A DNA stretch of 64,000 nt, from NCBI GenBank assembly GCA_025331445.1, contig JAIWNE010000118.1, positions 1 through 64,000 of the forward strand, given 5' to 3'. This document shows positions 36,010 through 48,760 of the stretch, in pieces. A program made the translations under genes and the position numbers. A model generated the notes under the pieces. The model was not told where the DNA came from, searched no databases, and worked only from the letters and a program-made list of their open reading frames with translations. The DNA comes from Blakeslea trispora (Eukaryota > Mucoromycota > Mucoromycetes > Mucorales > Choanephoraceae). Numbering within the stretch: the first letter of the stretch is position 1; every line of letters starts with the position of its first letter.

Positions 36010-38253
36010 ATGCTTAGAAACGTTGCTCGTATTGCCCGTCCCTTGGCTGCTCGCAGCTTGGCTCCTGCTGTAAGCGTCTTTGCCTTTTTTTTTCTATTTA
36101 TTTTCTCTTTTTATGTTTTGGAATACAACACAACAATGGAAATGGATTGCGTACTTGAAAATAAAAATTAAAACAAAACCACCAACATGACAATCATCAG
36201 GAACAATCTCATTTCGGTTCATTTTTTCGCGTCCCACATAGCAACAACTTGATTGATCACTACCTTGAACTATAGTGTTAGGCTACCAAGCACAGCATCC
36301 ATTTCCACTGAATTCCAAACCATTTTAAACCTCTTTCTTTTTTTTAAAAAAAAATGCATATGCTCACTGACGATTCTCATTTAGGCCCGTCTTAACCTCG
36401 GTGCTGTTGCCACTGCTGCTCGTACTTATGCTTCTGCTAAGCCTTCTACTTCCGAAGTCTCTTCCATTCTCGAACAACGTATCTTGGGTGCCAACTCTGA
36501 AGTTGACCTCCAAGAAACCGGCCGTGTTTTGTCCATTGGTGATGGTATCGCCCGTGTTTACGGTTTGAAGAACTGTCAAGCTGAAGAAATGGTTGAATTC
36601 TCCAGTGGTCTTAAGGTAAAAATAGGTCGATTGAATTTGTTAGAAAAAAGGGATGAGAAAGAATAGGATGAGAGAGAAAATTATAAGGAGAGCGAACAGA
36701 CCTAAAAGAAAAGAGAACAATTGACTACAGAATGAAAGTTGGAATTGTACGCTAACCTGCATATCTTTCTGTTTCCATCAAATATAGGGTATGGCCCTTA
36801 ACTTGGAAGCTGACAACGTCGGTATTGTCGTCTTCGGTAACGATCGTTTGATCAAGGAAGGTGACACCGTCAAGCGTACTGGTGCTATTGTCGACGTTCC
36901 TATTGGTCCCGGTCTTCTTGGCCGTGTTGTTGATGCCCTCGGTAACCCTATCGATGGTAAGGGTCCTCTTGATGCCGCTGGTCGTTCTCGTGTCCAAGTC
37001 AAGGCTCCCGGTATCTTGCCTCGTCACTCTGTCAACGAACCTATGCAAACTGGTATCAAGTCTGTTGATTCCATGGTCCCCATTGGTCGTGGTCAACGTG
37101 AATTGATTATTGGTGATCGTCAAACCGGTAAGACTGCTGTCGCTCTCGACACTATCTTGAACCAAAAGAACTGGAACAACGGTTCTGATGAAGCCAAGAA
37201 GTTGTACTGTATCTACGTTGCTGTCGGTCAAAAGCGTTCTACTGTTGCCCAACTTGTCAGAACTCTCGAAGAAAACGGTAAGTAAAATCAATTCATACCA
37301 ATACATATTTGGGTGTGAGGGTAGATGTGGGTGTATGGAGATCAGAGGAAATCAGAATAGAACCTAGTAATGACTGATTGTGTTGATTGATAGATGCCAT
37401 GAAGTACACCATTGTTGTTGCTGCTACTGCCTCTGAAGCTGCTCCCCTTCAATACCTTGCTCCTTTCTCCGGTGCTGCCATCGGTGAATGGTTCCGTGAC
37501 AACGGTCGTCACTCTTTGATCATCTACGATGATTTGTCCAAGCAAGCTGTTGCTTACCGTCAAATGTCCCTCTTGCTCCGTCGTCCTCCTGGTCGTGAAG
37601 CTTACCCTGGTGATGTCTTCTATCTTCACTCTCGTCTCTTGGAACGTGCTGCCAAGATGAACAAGAACTTCGGTTACGGTTCCATGACCGCTCTTCCCAT
37701 CATTGAAACTCAAGGTGGTGATGTCTCTGCTTATATCCCCACTAACGTTATTTCCATTACTGATGGTCAAATTTTCTTGGAAGCCGAACTCTTCTTCAAG
37801 GGTATCCGTCCTGCCATTAACGTCGGTCTCTCCGTCTCTCGTGTCGGTTCCGCTGCCCAAACCAAGGCTATGAAGCAAGTTGCTGGTTCCATGAAGCTTT
37901 TCTTGGCCCAATACCGTGAAGTTGCCGCTTTCGCCCAATTCGGTTCTGATTTGGATGCCTCCACTCAATTCTTGTTGAACCGTGGTGCCCGTCTCACTGA
38001 ATTGTTGAAGCAACCTCAATACACTCCCTTGTCTATCCAAGCCCAAGTTCCTATCATCTTCGCTGGTGTTAACGGTTACCTTGACAAGATCCCCGTCAAC
38101 AAGGTTGTTGAATGGGAAAAGGACTTCATTAGCCACGTTGCCACTCAACACGCTGATGTCCTTGAAGAAATCCGTACCAAGGGTGTTCTCTCCAAGGAAC
38201 TCGAAGCTAAGCTCCGTGATGTCTGTGATAACCACGCCAAGGGTTTCTACTAA
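36010..38253 (+). CDS. ATP1: Mitochondrial ATP synthase F1 alpha subunit
   Basis: Four exons (36010-36069, 36385-36615, 36788-37277, 37394-38253), 546 aa. It starts with an Arg/Ala-rich mitochondrial presequence split by a 315-bp intron, the longest intron in the gene. The nucleotide-binding Walker A GDRQTGKT lies at residues 206-213; [24 protein letters not shown] and [10 protein letters not shown] are conserved F1-alpha segments. It forms the catalytic hexamer with beta subunits in the inner membrane complex V. Codon use is markedly biased (ggt, gtc/gtt, ctc/ttg, aag, gaa), unlike most neighbours, as expected for a highly expressed gene. Long antisense open frames here are by-products of that bias. 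Confidence 0.97.
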
Positions 38254-38388
38254 ACTTCTTCAATTCTAAGTTAATATCAATGTAAAAAAAAAAGATAAAA
38301 GAGGGAAGAAACACAACATTTCTTTTTACGCTTTGTTATAAGATCAATAAAAAAAAAAGATTCTAAAAAATGTTTATTATCGTTGTTG

Positions 38389-40709
38389 CTAAAGAAATTC
38401 GTCTGGTACATTCGGCATTTCGCTTGATAGAATTTCTAAGTTTCTCCAATGCTCGTTCCATTGTCTTGTATATTTAACTTGATCCTTTACATACTGATTG
38501 TACATAGCAGATATGCCTGCTTGTTGCTTATGTAAGAACGAGAATTCCAAGAGAAGACAATATTTAATAAACACATCACGTTGCTGTACAAGCGTAAACC
38601 CAGTGTCTTGATCACGTATGTATTCAGAATCAAGTGGCTCTTCATAGTAGGCTACATCGTCATGAGCTACTGCTGGTTGAACTCTACCTTTCTTGTGCTT
38701 AGCAATCAACCTAGATAATACTTCGCTTGATACTGGGTTTAACCGTTCTTTGCGATCGATCAGCGCCTATGCCAAAAAGGCTAAGTTATAGAAGAAGCAA
38801 CTATAAACAACCAATATACCTTGAAGGCCTCTAATAAATCTCTATACTGCTTCAGACTCTCTAAGATTGTGCCATCTGTTATCGCTACTTCTTTTGTATA
38901 CATTGCGCCTGCTTGTTTCAAGGATTTAGATATGTTCTCGTGTCCACATGCCATTTGTGAGCAACCCTGACAGCCAGGCACCCAACAATCTCTATCTGTT
39001 TCGCTTATTGAACTTTGGATGGGAGAAATGAGCAAATTATAAGCTTACTCAGAGAAAAGGAAGAACCTTACTTCAAAGTCATACTATATCGAATACATTC
39101 TGTGCCTAAGGCTGCTTTCAAACGACTAGTTTGGTTCATGATATAACACATTCGCTCATAGTGCTGAACTGATATTGATAATCGCCTTTTCATTCGGACA
39201 ATTCGATCATCCAAATCCATTGGTATCAAGCAAATTATTCGTCCAATAGGATGCGCTTTTCTGACAAATTCTTCGTCTAGAGATGGGTTGTGTACTCTCT
39301 TCCAGCTGTTGATCTCCTAATTAAGTATGAGATGACTATTAGAGCTACATGTATATGTGTTTACCAATGAGGAGATAATGAGAAGTAATACAACTTACTG
39401 AAGGATGACTTAGAAAAGCAATGACTACTTCATCGCATCCAATTGTTGGATGCTGAACGATTACATTAATAAAGCGTGCCAATCCTTTCCTCCGTCTTTC
39501 TTCAAATACGCTGGTTCCTACACATATATCCAAAAATACACAACAAGGATGAGTTATAGCTGAGAATTGTACAATTCCTTCAAAAGTGAATTACTTTACT
39601 TCCACCCAATTTCTTTGGTGGTAGACATGGTATAATTCTGTATGGATATCTTCTCAACAACACCTCCCATAACCACCAAAAATCACTAAATCTCCTCAAC
39701 ACTTTTGTCTTGAGCTTTCGGCTTTCTAATTCATAATTGACATGCTTAAACAAAAACCCTTCTTTCTCTAGTGCAAGTGCAACTGACACATGATCCGAAT
39801 CAGACAACCATCGGTTCATTACATCCTGCTCCTCTTGATGAATAATATGGTATTGATGTTGTTCTTCAGACTGATCGTGATTGCTTGAGCTTGCAAATGA
39901 AGCGCCATGATGCTGTCCTACTCTTTGTACTTCATCAATGTTAGGAATAGAGGGTATCGGTAAATCTAAGCATATCTACTTTAGAACAAAAGATAAACTG
40001 TAACTTGATAATTCAAAAAAATACCATTTTTATGACGCAAGACAGTTTCGATTGAGACGTCTATGTGCAATAGAAAGAGAAGCTATAATGATCAAATTAA
40101 CGCTGGTTTTCCTGTATCTACAATTTACCCATATTTTTTTGTCCGCAAGCTATGAGTGCTAAACATGCATTGAACTCATTCCATGTAACATACTTCATTT
40201 CAGGAGCAACGATTAAGCTTATGATCTATTGGGTACATTAATCGCCTCTCAGTCTAGTAATAAAACCAGTCAATAGCTTACCTTCTCCTGTACTTGATTT
40301 GATAAACTAGCTAGGCTAATAACAGCTAATAACTTTTCTAAGCTGACATTTTCTTGACGCGGACTACACTGAGCATAGATATTGATATATGCATCAGGAA
40401 TATCAACTCCTACTAGAAGGGGTTTGAATAAGAATGAGAAAGCCTATTTACAAACATAAACATACATAATACATTAGATGCATTGAGCTCAGAATTTTCT
40501 TCATAGAGATCTTTCTGTGTCAATATATCAGCGCCAGTATTGTAACCATCGAGGTTAGTAAAAAGTGTATTGTCCTTATTAGAAGTCTTCCATGGATCAT
40601 CAGCGAATAATTCAGGCGAAGAATTCGACATTGAACTGGCATTTTCAATTGGTTTAAAGGGATTCTTATAACTCAATTCAGAATATCCATTAGAATCATA
40701 GCTCTGCAT
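38389..40709 (-). CDS. MVP1: Sorting nexin MVP1 (SNX8 type, PX-BAR)
   Basis: Nine exons: 40709-40466, 40412-40282, 40225-40129, 40060-40025, 39965-39600, 39517-39399, 39316-39072, 39012-38820, 38766-38389; 602 aa. An N-terminal disordered part is followed by an EH-like helical segment (VDIPDAYINIYA to WNEFNACLALIACGQ). The PX domain has LRRFSDFWWLWEVLLRRYP, IIPCLPPKK and ERRRKGLARFINVIVQHP, the phosphoinositide-binding elements. The C-terminal ~280 residues form the helical BAR region. Mvp1/SNX8 shapes endosomal tubules for retrograde sorting. Exon 4 is only 36 nt; its boundaries recover the VSIETVLRHKN-DLPIP link seen in the family. The 3' end is 135 bp from the convergent ATP1 stop. Confidence 0.92.
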
Positions 40710-41409
40710 ACTGAAAAGGCTTTGAAAAGAGAATTGAAGAAAGAAAAAAGAAGAAAAGGAAATGACCCGAAAGATATTCTCATGACAATTCATACCCCGC
40801 ACAATGCATATGGAAAGAATTCTCAACACTACTCCTATAATTATGACAATTCGGTGATAAAATCTTTGATGTCTTTGGACAGAGTTGATTGAAAATGAAT
40901 GCTTTGATTATATGCAATAGAACTTTTTATTGTGAAATGCAGTGGCAAGGCACGCTGATCAAGGCCAAGTTGTTTACTGATAGACACATTCATCTGTGAG
41001 TATGGTTTGATACTTTGGTAAGTAGGGCGAGATTGAGCAAGATGCTTTCATGTAATTACTTGAACAAGTGATATTTACTGCCAAGAGCAAGAAAGGCTTT
41101 ATTGTATAATCTCTTTGTTTACAATTCTAGCTATTGGATAAAAGCTTAGCATAGCACGCTATGCTTTTATCGGCTTTTTGATATATCTATTTGTTATGCC
41201 ATTGATGTGACACAGGCTGGGAATCATAACGCGGTCGCGTCAATGTCTTAGTCCGGCCCGATTCTTAAGCAAATTTTTTTCAAGATACGTGTTTTATACC
41301 TTTTCTTTTTTCCTCTTACCACCACTCTTCCTTTCATAAAGTAAGTCGTTTGTTTGCAAAAGCTAGGTTTGTCTGTCAAACTAAGAGATTTTATTTTTAG
41401 TTTTAAATC
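40710..41409. other. Divergent promoter region MVP1 / PCNA
   Basis: 700 bp between two divergent starts. Near PCNA it contains a near-palindromic CGCG-rich element at 41229-41240 and a GC-rich motif at 41251-41263, both unusual in this AT-rich sequence. Confidence 0.6.
41229..41240. promoter_or_regulatory. Candidate MCB/E2F-like element upstream of PCNA
   Basis: ACGCGGTCGCGT is an imperfect palindrome made of two ACGCG half sites, 170 bp before the PCNA ATG. MCB boxes (ACGCGT) drive G1/S transcription of DNA replication genes in fungi. The assignment rests on the motif and position only. Confidence 0.4.
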
Positions 41410-42314
41410 ATGCTCGAAGCCCGTCTCCAGCAAGCCAAGCTTCTCAAGTCTCTTCTTGAAGCCATCAAAGAACTTGTCACTGAGTGTAACTTTGAATGTA
41501 ATGACTCTGGTATTGCTCTTCAAGCTATGGACAACTCTCATGTTGCTTTGGTGGCCATGTTGTTGCGCTCTGATGGCTTCGATCCTTATCGTTGCGACCG
41601 TAACTTACCATTAGGTATCAATTTGACAAACTTGGGTAAAATTTTGAAGTGTGCCCGTAATGATGATATCCTCACAATCAAGGCTGATGATGATGGCGAT
41701 GCATTGACTATGATCTTTGAAAGCAAAGGTAAGTTTAATTTGCCAACAATTCATACCAGTTTGTTTAATCTAATTGTTTTTGCACGTTTGATTTATAGAC
41801 AGTGACAAAATCAGTGAATACGATCTTAAATTAATGGATATTGACAGTGAGCACTTGGGTATTCCTGAAACAGCATATGAAGCTGTTATCACAATGTCTT
41901 CTGCTCGTTTCCAAGAAATCTGTCGTGACTTGTCAGGTCTTAGTGATTCAGGTGAGTTATATGCTTTATTTTGGTAGAGCGAAAATTGACGAACAGTATT
42001 TGATAGTCGCCATTGAATGTACAAAGGAAGGTGTCAAATTCTCTAGTGATGGTGAAATCGGTAAGGGTGCTGTTACCTTGAAGGCTAGCAGTAGTGTTGA
42101 TGACGATGATGATGCCACTGTGATTGAGCTTCAACAAGCCGTCTCTATGACATTCTCCATCAAATATCTTGTCAACTTCACAAAGGCTACTCCTCTTTCA
42201 TCTCGTGTCAGCTTGAATATGTCTGCAGATGTTCCCCTTTTGGTCGATTACAAGCTTGATAACCTTGGTTATGTCAGATATTACTTAGCTCCTAAGATTG
42301 GCGATGAAGCTTAA
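41410..42314 (+). CDS. POL30: Proliferating cell nuclear antigen (sliding clamp)
   Basis: Three exons (41410-41728, 41799-41951, 42007-42314), 259 aa, normal for PCNA (about 258-260). Hallmarks: [20 protein letters not shown], the DNA-facing helix [35 protein letters not shown], the interdomain loop [11 protein letters not shown], and the C-terminal LAPKIGDE. It trimerises around DNA as the processivity clamp for polymerases delta and epsilon and as a platform for repair factors with PIP boxes. Introns are phase 1 with standard borders. The tiny gap between the first two domains ([16 protein letters not shown]) is intact. Confidence 0.98.
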
Positions 42315-43746
42315 ATATATATTTTTTTTCCTATCAATCCTTTTGCATTTTGAATTTATGTTGCGTTATAATACTTGATCTTTTTAGTCTCTTATATTGT
42401 TATTAGCTATGAATGTCTTTTATCTAATCATTCTCATGTTGCTCAGTGCCTTTTGGGATAGCAATGTTTATTTAAAACATGTAACTAAAACCGTGTAAGA
42501 TATACCATGAAATCCAAGCTGATAGTAACTTTCAAAGCATGAGTAAAATGCCAAGCAAAAGCTATAGAAACAAATTTAAATAGCCTTATTATGTGCTTCA
42601 TAATACAATACTTTGTGTTTTTCTCAAAGCGAACTAACAATTTAGAAAATAGTGTATCGTGAATTCAGATTCATTTTGCTGCTATTTGTGCTTAGAGTAT
42701 CTCATTCAAGGTGATCTTAAATTATAGGTGCAAATGGTCATTCATTTGAATATCGAAGGCCTCAAATCAGATTCTCGATCAAAAGACTTGTCCTGGGATG
42801 ACAACACTCTGTCTTCTATAGCTGAGACAGCAAAGCTGCTGACTTGAGCTGTTGCTCTTTTTTTAAGTAGCAAAGTTATTCTTTCGGATTTTTGCTTTTA
42901 GTTTACATCTTATTTTGCTATCTCTAGGTTATCTTCTTACAATACCAACTCGACAATAGTGTCTTAACTGTATACAGAAGAAAAATCTTTAATTCAAATG
43001 TTTGATATTCTTGAGCTCACCAACTCTTCATGATGACTTTTTTTTTCTACTTCAGCGGGCAAAGACAGCTCTGAGAAACTACATGATCTCCTCTTAAGAA
43101 CATTAACTAAGCATAAAATAGATGCAAAACGCCTATACTTTCAGCATTAAAAGCATCGGCGCATACCATATTTTTTTCTGGGGTAAATTGATACCTTTGT
43201 ATTCATAGATCCATTTAATTCATAATCCAATGATCCTCTGATACTTACGGTATTCTAGCATTAGCCACAACAACAAATGAACATGTGATTAAAAGAAATA
43301 GCATGAATGCCCTGAAGATGACATTATATTTCTTTTTGTTTGCTTTTGTGTTCTCAATTAGACTTGTCTCTAAATATGTTGTAAGAGGCCCTTAAGGTCA
43401 ATGACAGAGATTAGTTTTCGCTGCACTAAAGATAGTAAATCTGGATATGAAAAAATGCTTTGACTATGACAGCTCGCTTTAAAGCATGCTTCGATACCTA
43501 TCAGTTTAGATAGTCTTTTTGAAAAGCAGATGACGCTGCAGTCAAGCCCTATATTATGACCAAGATTTCTATGTGCTCACAGGAAGCTTAAGCTAATCAA
43601 ATTTATTTATCTTTAGCTTAGAGAATTACCTGCTTAATTTATCAAACAAATAGATATAAGATTGTTGTTTTATTCATAATACACACGCAGCTATTTATAA
43701 AAGCTAAACATAAATATATATACAGATTGGTATCAATAAATAGTAA
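42315..43746. other. Intergenic between convergent genes
   Basis: 1.4 kb between the 3' ends of PCNA and the first arrestin gene. AT-rich, no frame above 60 codons of interest, no repeat or RNA gene recognised. Confidence 0.55.
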
Positions 43747-44919
43747 TTATAGTAGTAGATAATTTTCATAAGAAGGTAGTTTAGTGGATTCGTAAAGTGG
43801 CAATGATTCTTCGTATTCTAAGGAACGCAAAAATCTTGGGGAGCTTTCGGTATCTCTATAGTAAACTTTGAGGTCTTGAGAGGCTCTGATACCGTAACCA
43901 AGTGTACCAATCTTTAGAGGCAACTCCATGTCAACTGAGGAATTGAATATGGGACTTAAAAAGGTGCCCTGACTGCTTTTGACCTTGATGCGAAGCATGA
44001 AAGAAACACGGACAATTTTAGAATAGTTGATGGAAGGTGTTAGATCAACAGGTAAATCCAAAGATATCTTATGCTCGGCACCTCTGCCTCTTGATGTGTT
44101 TACTAGACCATATCGATAGCCTTTTGTGTTTGGTTTATGCAAGTGTGAAGCGACAGTACGTGTGACTGAAACCGCTTCATTTTGTACTAGTCTTACGGTT
44201 TCACACAATTCAAGCAAGATAGAATTGACTTCGGCTGGTTGGTCTTGTTTTTTGTGGGAGTATGATGTGACAATAGTGATGGGAATGCTGTCACCAGGTA
44301 CATAATCGAGTGAATGAAGCCTGACAGATACATTCAATCCGTTATGACATCCCTCTTCAATAATTGGTTGTTTTCGGAGGCTGGTTTCTATAAATGGCAT
44401 ATAGCTTATTGTTCTTTGTGTCAATATGGTAGGTAATGTGAAAGTCGTGCGGATAAGCTTGGCAGATAGATCAAATCTACATTGGTATAGTGCATGTTCC
44501 ATAGAAGGCGGAAACTGTGTCATTGGCATCTGAATAGTAAATGGGAACTGATAATGATTTTCTGATAGTAGGCAGTCATCTCTTGTCCTTTGCCACAAAG
44601 TTTGTTGCATACCAAAAAACGGATTTTTTGTCAGTGGAACAAGAAACTTGACACCATCATGGATAGCGGTAGCATGCTCTGCTCCTCTAAATGTAAGTAC
44701 CAGTTTATCTGCTGCAACTGGTGTCTCTTTCATTCTGAGGTGAACGATGCCTATTGATAGTGAGTTTAAGGGGCATATTTAGACCAACACTTTTTGCGTT
44801 TTACCTTGAAAAACAGAACCAGGTCCATATACTGGTTCATCTTGTGTAGCAAAGCCAAATTCAGGAAGAAGTTCGATAGAAAGCTTGATGTTGTTGTCAA
44901 TAAGGGGGGGTATTGTCAT
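43747..44919 (-). CDS. Arrestin-domain protein (alpha-arrestin), copy 1
   Basis: Two exons (44919-44805, 44750-43747), 372 aa. The N-terminal arrestin lobe opens with IKLSIELLPEFGFATQDEPVYGPGSVFQG and contains LTFRGAEHAT; the middle shows PFTIQMPMTQFPPSMEH, typical of fungal arrestins (PFxF/xxLPxS position); the second lobe has LHSLDYVPGDSIPITI. The C-terminus carries two spaced LPxY motifs (LPLYE at 355-359, LPSYE at 363-367), likely docking sites for a Rsp5/Nedd4 WW-domain ligase. Alpha-arrestins act as ubiquitination adaptors for plasma-membrane transporters. The next gene in the same orientation is a related copy with the intron at the same place. Confidence 0.86.
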
Positions 44920-46759
44920 CAAATTGTCAAGAAATAATAAAAAAAGTAATAATTACAGTTAAAGATGTGGAGAAAAGAGAATGAAAATGTCCATCATGTG
45001 TGACTAATATAAATACATTTCGATAAACAAAACAACAATCCGATTTCACCCAATCATTTGAGTCATGCCATTTCGTTTCTATTGAACTACCAGTAAATGG
45101 GTTTGTTTGAAACAAACCTTGTGCTCGAGAACAGACATATTTTGACTAGTGACTAAACAAATACGCAAACTGATCCATCATTTGTAATATCGCTTTGACT
45201 TTGTCTTTTTTATTATTATTATTCAAAAGAAGGAAAGACAAATGACTGCGGCTATTACTAAGCCGCCGAACAGCTTTTTCATAAAGTCATCGCACTAAAC
45301 CATTTTGTTCTTGGTTGTATGTAACTAGCTGCATAGAAATATGAGAAAGCCGCCACTCTCCTTACTTGAACAATGACAAGATGTTTCTCCGGCCCGATTT
45401 AATAATTTCTTTATTTCGCGTTAAAAATTAAAATAGTTCACAACGAATAGTTTTACATTTTAAGATTAGCATTTGCTGAGCCTTTGTGGTTTGTTTTGGT
45501 ATAGTGTAATACGAATTGATCACGACATTTTGAGATGTGTTCGACAAATCATGCAAGTGTTGGAATTGGTACCAAGCTGGATCGCAATCGATACAAAGTA
45601 AGAAGTATGATTTGGAGTATTGTTGTTTATTAAACCAAGGTTTTTTAACATAGCAACTGATTTCCCGAAAGTCTCATGTGACTGAATAGCATTAAATCTT
45701 GTTTGGAAAGTGAATGGCAGAAAGCATTTTCCTTTGGAATTACAGTCAGATTCATAGTATTTCTTATGTAGTAAAGAATTTTAGAGATGACTGTTTTTTT
45801 GAACAAAAAGTTACTTGAAAACAAGGTACACTAAAAGGCAATGAAAAAGCTATAGAAGAATTCAAATAACATCATATGAAAAACTGATGACATAGGAACA
45901 AAAATATGCATTGATGCAATCTGGCAATCAACGGAGTATCGTCAGACTTACATGACAACTTTTAATGAACTGTCTTTGAGAAATGCGCTATTAATCTCTG
46001 TCTACTTTCTTAGTATTTGGTCACAAATGAAGACTGATCTGGACTACATAACTAAATTTTCGATAAGGCCGTGTTTCATTTGAATATGAAACATTTCCAA
46101 GCAAACAAAGTTTGATATTACTGCAGCAAGATGATAATTCGAATTGAAAAGGAGTACTGTTGAAACACAAATTGGTTTATTCTGTCAACATGAGCTGTTG
46201 CATGAGAGGTAGCACAATTTTATGTTATCCGATCGCGCCACATTATAATGAACCAAAGTAAAAGGGGGGATGAAGGACTTGAAGGGATTGGGCGCCGCAC
46301 AAAGTATTCTAAAAGAATGCAAACAAAATGGAGAGAGTGTTCTTTTTCAAGTTAAAATGCAGATTCAATGTGTATTTCTCAATTCTATCAATTGGCTGGC
46401 TTAAATCGTTGATAAAGCTATGCTTTGTAATTTTGTCAAGAATACAGAAAAAATCACCTTACTATAAACACTGAAAATATGTGCAACATAAACGTAAAGC
46501 ATGCTTCTAGAATACTTCGTTGTGCATTCATATGACGTTTAGTCAAGCATGTGTAAAATTAAGCCAAAACATATCAACACTCTACAATCCCATTCTGGCA
46601 CATTTGCCAAGACTTTGAATTGCTTATTTGGTTTTCGTATAACTCCTTTGAAAAGCAAGTTCTAGACTGCTCAAAATAGGAAGCATAGGTCCGTGTAAAA
46701 ATCTGATTCAAAATTTTATACAGTACATAGATAGATGTCACATGATTAATGGGACGAAA
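44920..46759. other. Intergenic between the two arrestin genes
   Basis: 1.84 kb. Contains the copy 1 promoter and a GC-rich motif (45388-45400) that resembles one upstream of PCNA. No gene is supported. Confidence 0.55.
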
Positions 46760-48122
46760 TTAAACTACAGTAATGGAAGATGCAGAAGACGATATTACGG
46801 AAGCAGCACCAGCCTGATCTTCTGCATTTTCTTCATATTCGGGTAATCTGATTGGCTCGTATTTAGGTAATTCATCTTCATGTTCAAAGTGCTGTATAAA
46901 CTTTGGTACAGGTAACACGTTGCTTTCACCCCTAAGATTGGTATATGTCTGCAATTCATCTCCTGTACGTATCCCATGTCCCAGAGTACCTATCACAATA
47001 GGTGTCTCGAATATAAGCATAGTTGAGGTGGGCCAAGGTAAAACCATTGCTTCTTTCAACTTCTTGCTGTCTTGCTGACTTACTGCAGAAGACAGAGAAG
47101 TACGGGCTCTCTTGACATAAACTTTGACCCTGAGTTTATAGGAGAAAGACATGATCTTGCCAAAGTCAAATGAAGGCGGAAGGTATGATTCCAACTTTAG
47201 TGAAATGGAATGTTGGGTTTCCTCGTCGTGTATGCTTTCATTTAAATCTAGTGAATATGACTGCGTTCCTACCAATTGAGGTGGGGTTGTCCTTTTACTG
47301 TGGTGAAAATGAGATATTTGGTACAAGTTTGCTGTTATACTATAATCGAATTTAAATGAAGGAGCAGTCATGGCTGACGAAGATGCTGCTTTTGGATTTG
47401 CGATACATATAGTTGCATTTATAGCGTCACCTGATATATATTCAACCGAGTTAAGCTTGATTCTTACAGAAGGAATTGTCATCCATCTGCTCTTATGCTG
47501 CTTTCGGTTTTTTATGCCATCTAAATAAATTGGTGATTTGAGATGTTTGGTTTCCAATAAAGGAATGTAATTTATGTTTGCTGAGGTTATTACAGATGAT
47601 TCGCTGCAAGAGTCCAAAAGGTCGAGGCAAGCACATAGTTTATAGGTACACTTGTAAAGATTGTGAATCATGGAAGGTGGAAACTGAATCAATGGCATCT
47701 GAATAATGAACTTGAATTTATATGTCTTTCCAGTCTGTAGTATGCTATCTCCCTCGTTGCGTTTCCATAACGTGGAGCTGATGCCAAAGAGTTGATTGCT
47801 TTGAGAGTGCATTAAGTCAGGTCCTACATCATACGCAAGTAGAGACTCTCCACCTGTAAAGATCAATCGAAGGCTAGCTGCTTTGGAAATATTTTCTTTG
47901 CAGCTAACTTTCACGTAGCCTGCTCCATTGATTGACAATTTAAGGCATTTTCCTTTTTTTGGACCTATTTCCCAGTTTACCTTGGAAAACTGTTCCTGGC
48001 CCAAAGAATTTTTTGTTGCCAATCGACCATCCAAACTCGGGCAGAATGTTAATTGAAAGTGCAGCAATTGACGCACTCTGAGAGTTTCTTTTACTGCGAC
48101 TATTTAAGAGTGTATCAATCAT
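46760..48122 (-). CDS. Arrestin-domain protein (alpha-arrestin), copy 2
   Basis: Two exons (48122-47981, 47919-46760), 433 aa. The opening INILPEFGWSIGNKKFFGPGTVFQG matches copy 1 (ELLPEFGF...VYGPGSVFQG), and the intron interrupts the same FQ-G codon in both genes. Other shared blocks are LIFTGGES, FIIQMPLIQFPPSMIHNLYKC, LNSVEYISGDAI and IGTLGHGIRTGDELQTY. The C-terminus has LPKYE (398-402) and LPEYE (406-410) with the same spacing as in copy 1, followed by an extra Ser/Ala-rich tail. Function by family: adaptor linking membrane proteins to a Rsp5-like ubiquitin ligase. Overall similarity outside the blocks is low, so the duplication is old. Confidence 0.85.
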
Positions 48123-48760
48123 AACTGGCGAGAATGGAGAAGAAAAAGAGAGACAAAATAAATTAAATTGAGCGGCACTTTTGTCAAAGGTTTTACAAGA
48201 TTGAAGTCACTTGAATCAACTCCAATTGGCATATTATTCTAAATCAAATGAAATACAATTATACACAGTACACAGTTAGACAGAAGAATAAACATGACAA
48301 TTTATACAGATATTCTCTCTTGTCTCAATTGCTCTCAGAAACAGAAGCCTTCGATTTATAGCATCTTTATTGTTGTTATTTTGGTTTCTTTGTTCTCTAT
48401 CCCGACAATTATGTCTATAGGTGAATGTATCTTTATGTGAGTTTTTTATGCGAACAAGATGGTTTGCAAAGAACTCTGCTATCAACAGATCTTTTTAAAA
48501 CGAAATACTAATACATGTTGTTTTGCTTATTTTAGAATCAAGATTATCATTCTATAAAAGAATTCGTGTAACTGATGACTTGTATAATTCTACACCAGTC
48601 AAGAGGTGTTATTGTTTTCCCCACACACGCGATTGCAAATGCTAATTTTTGCATATTTACTTTCCTTTCTGAGTGTCAGTACTTGTTCCATAGATAATGA
48701 TGGAGTCGCGCTATTACCAAGCAGCTATTTATTATTGATCTCTTATTTTAATCTCTAACA
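48123..48760. other. Intergenic between arrestin copy 2 and MET2
   Basis: 638 bp upstream of arrestin copy 2 and downstream of MET2. AT-rich; nothing recognised beyond presumed promoter and terminator. Confidence 0.6.

Noticed and set aside
37342..38235. 297-codon antisense open frame across ATP1 exon 4
   Set aside because: It is the mirror of the strongly biased ATP1 coding sequence; low-complexity Ser/Thr/Val-rich text without motifs, while ATP1 itself is unambiguous.
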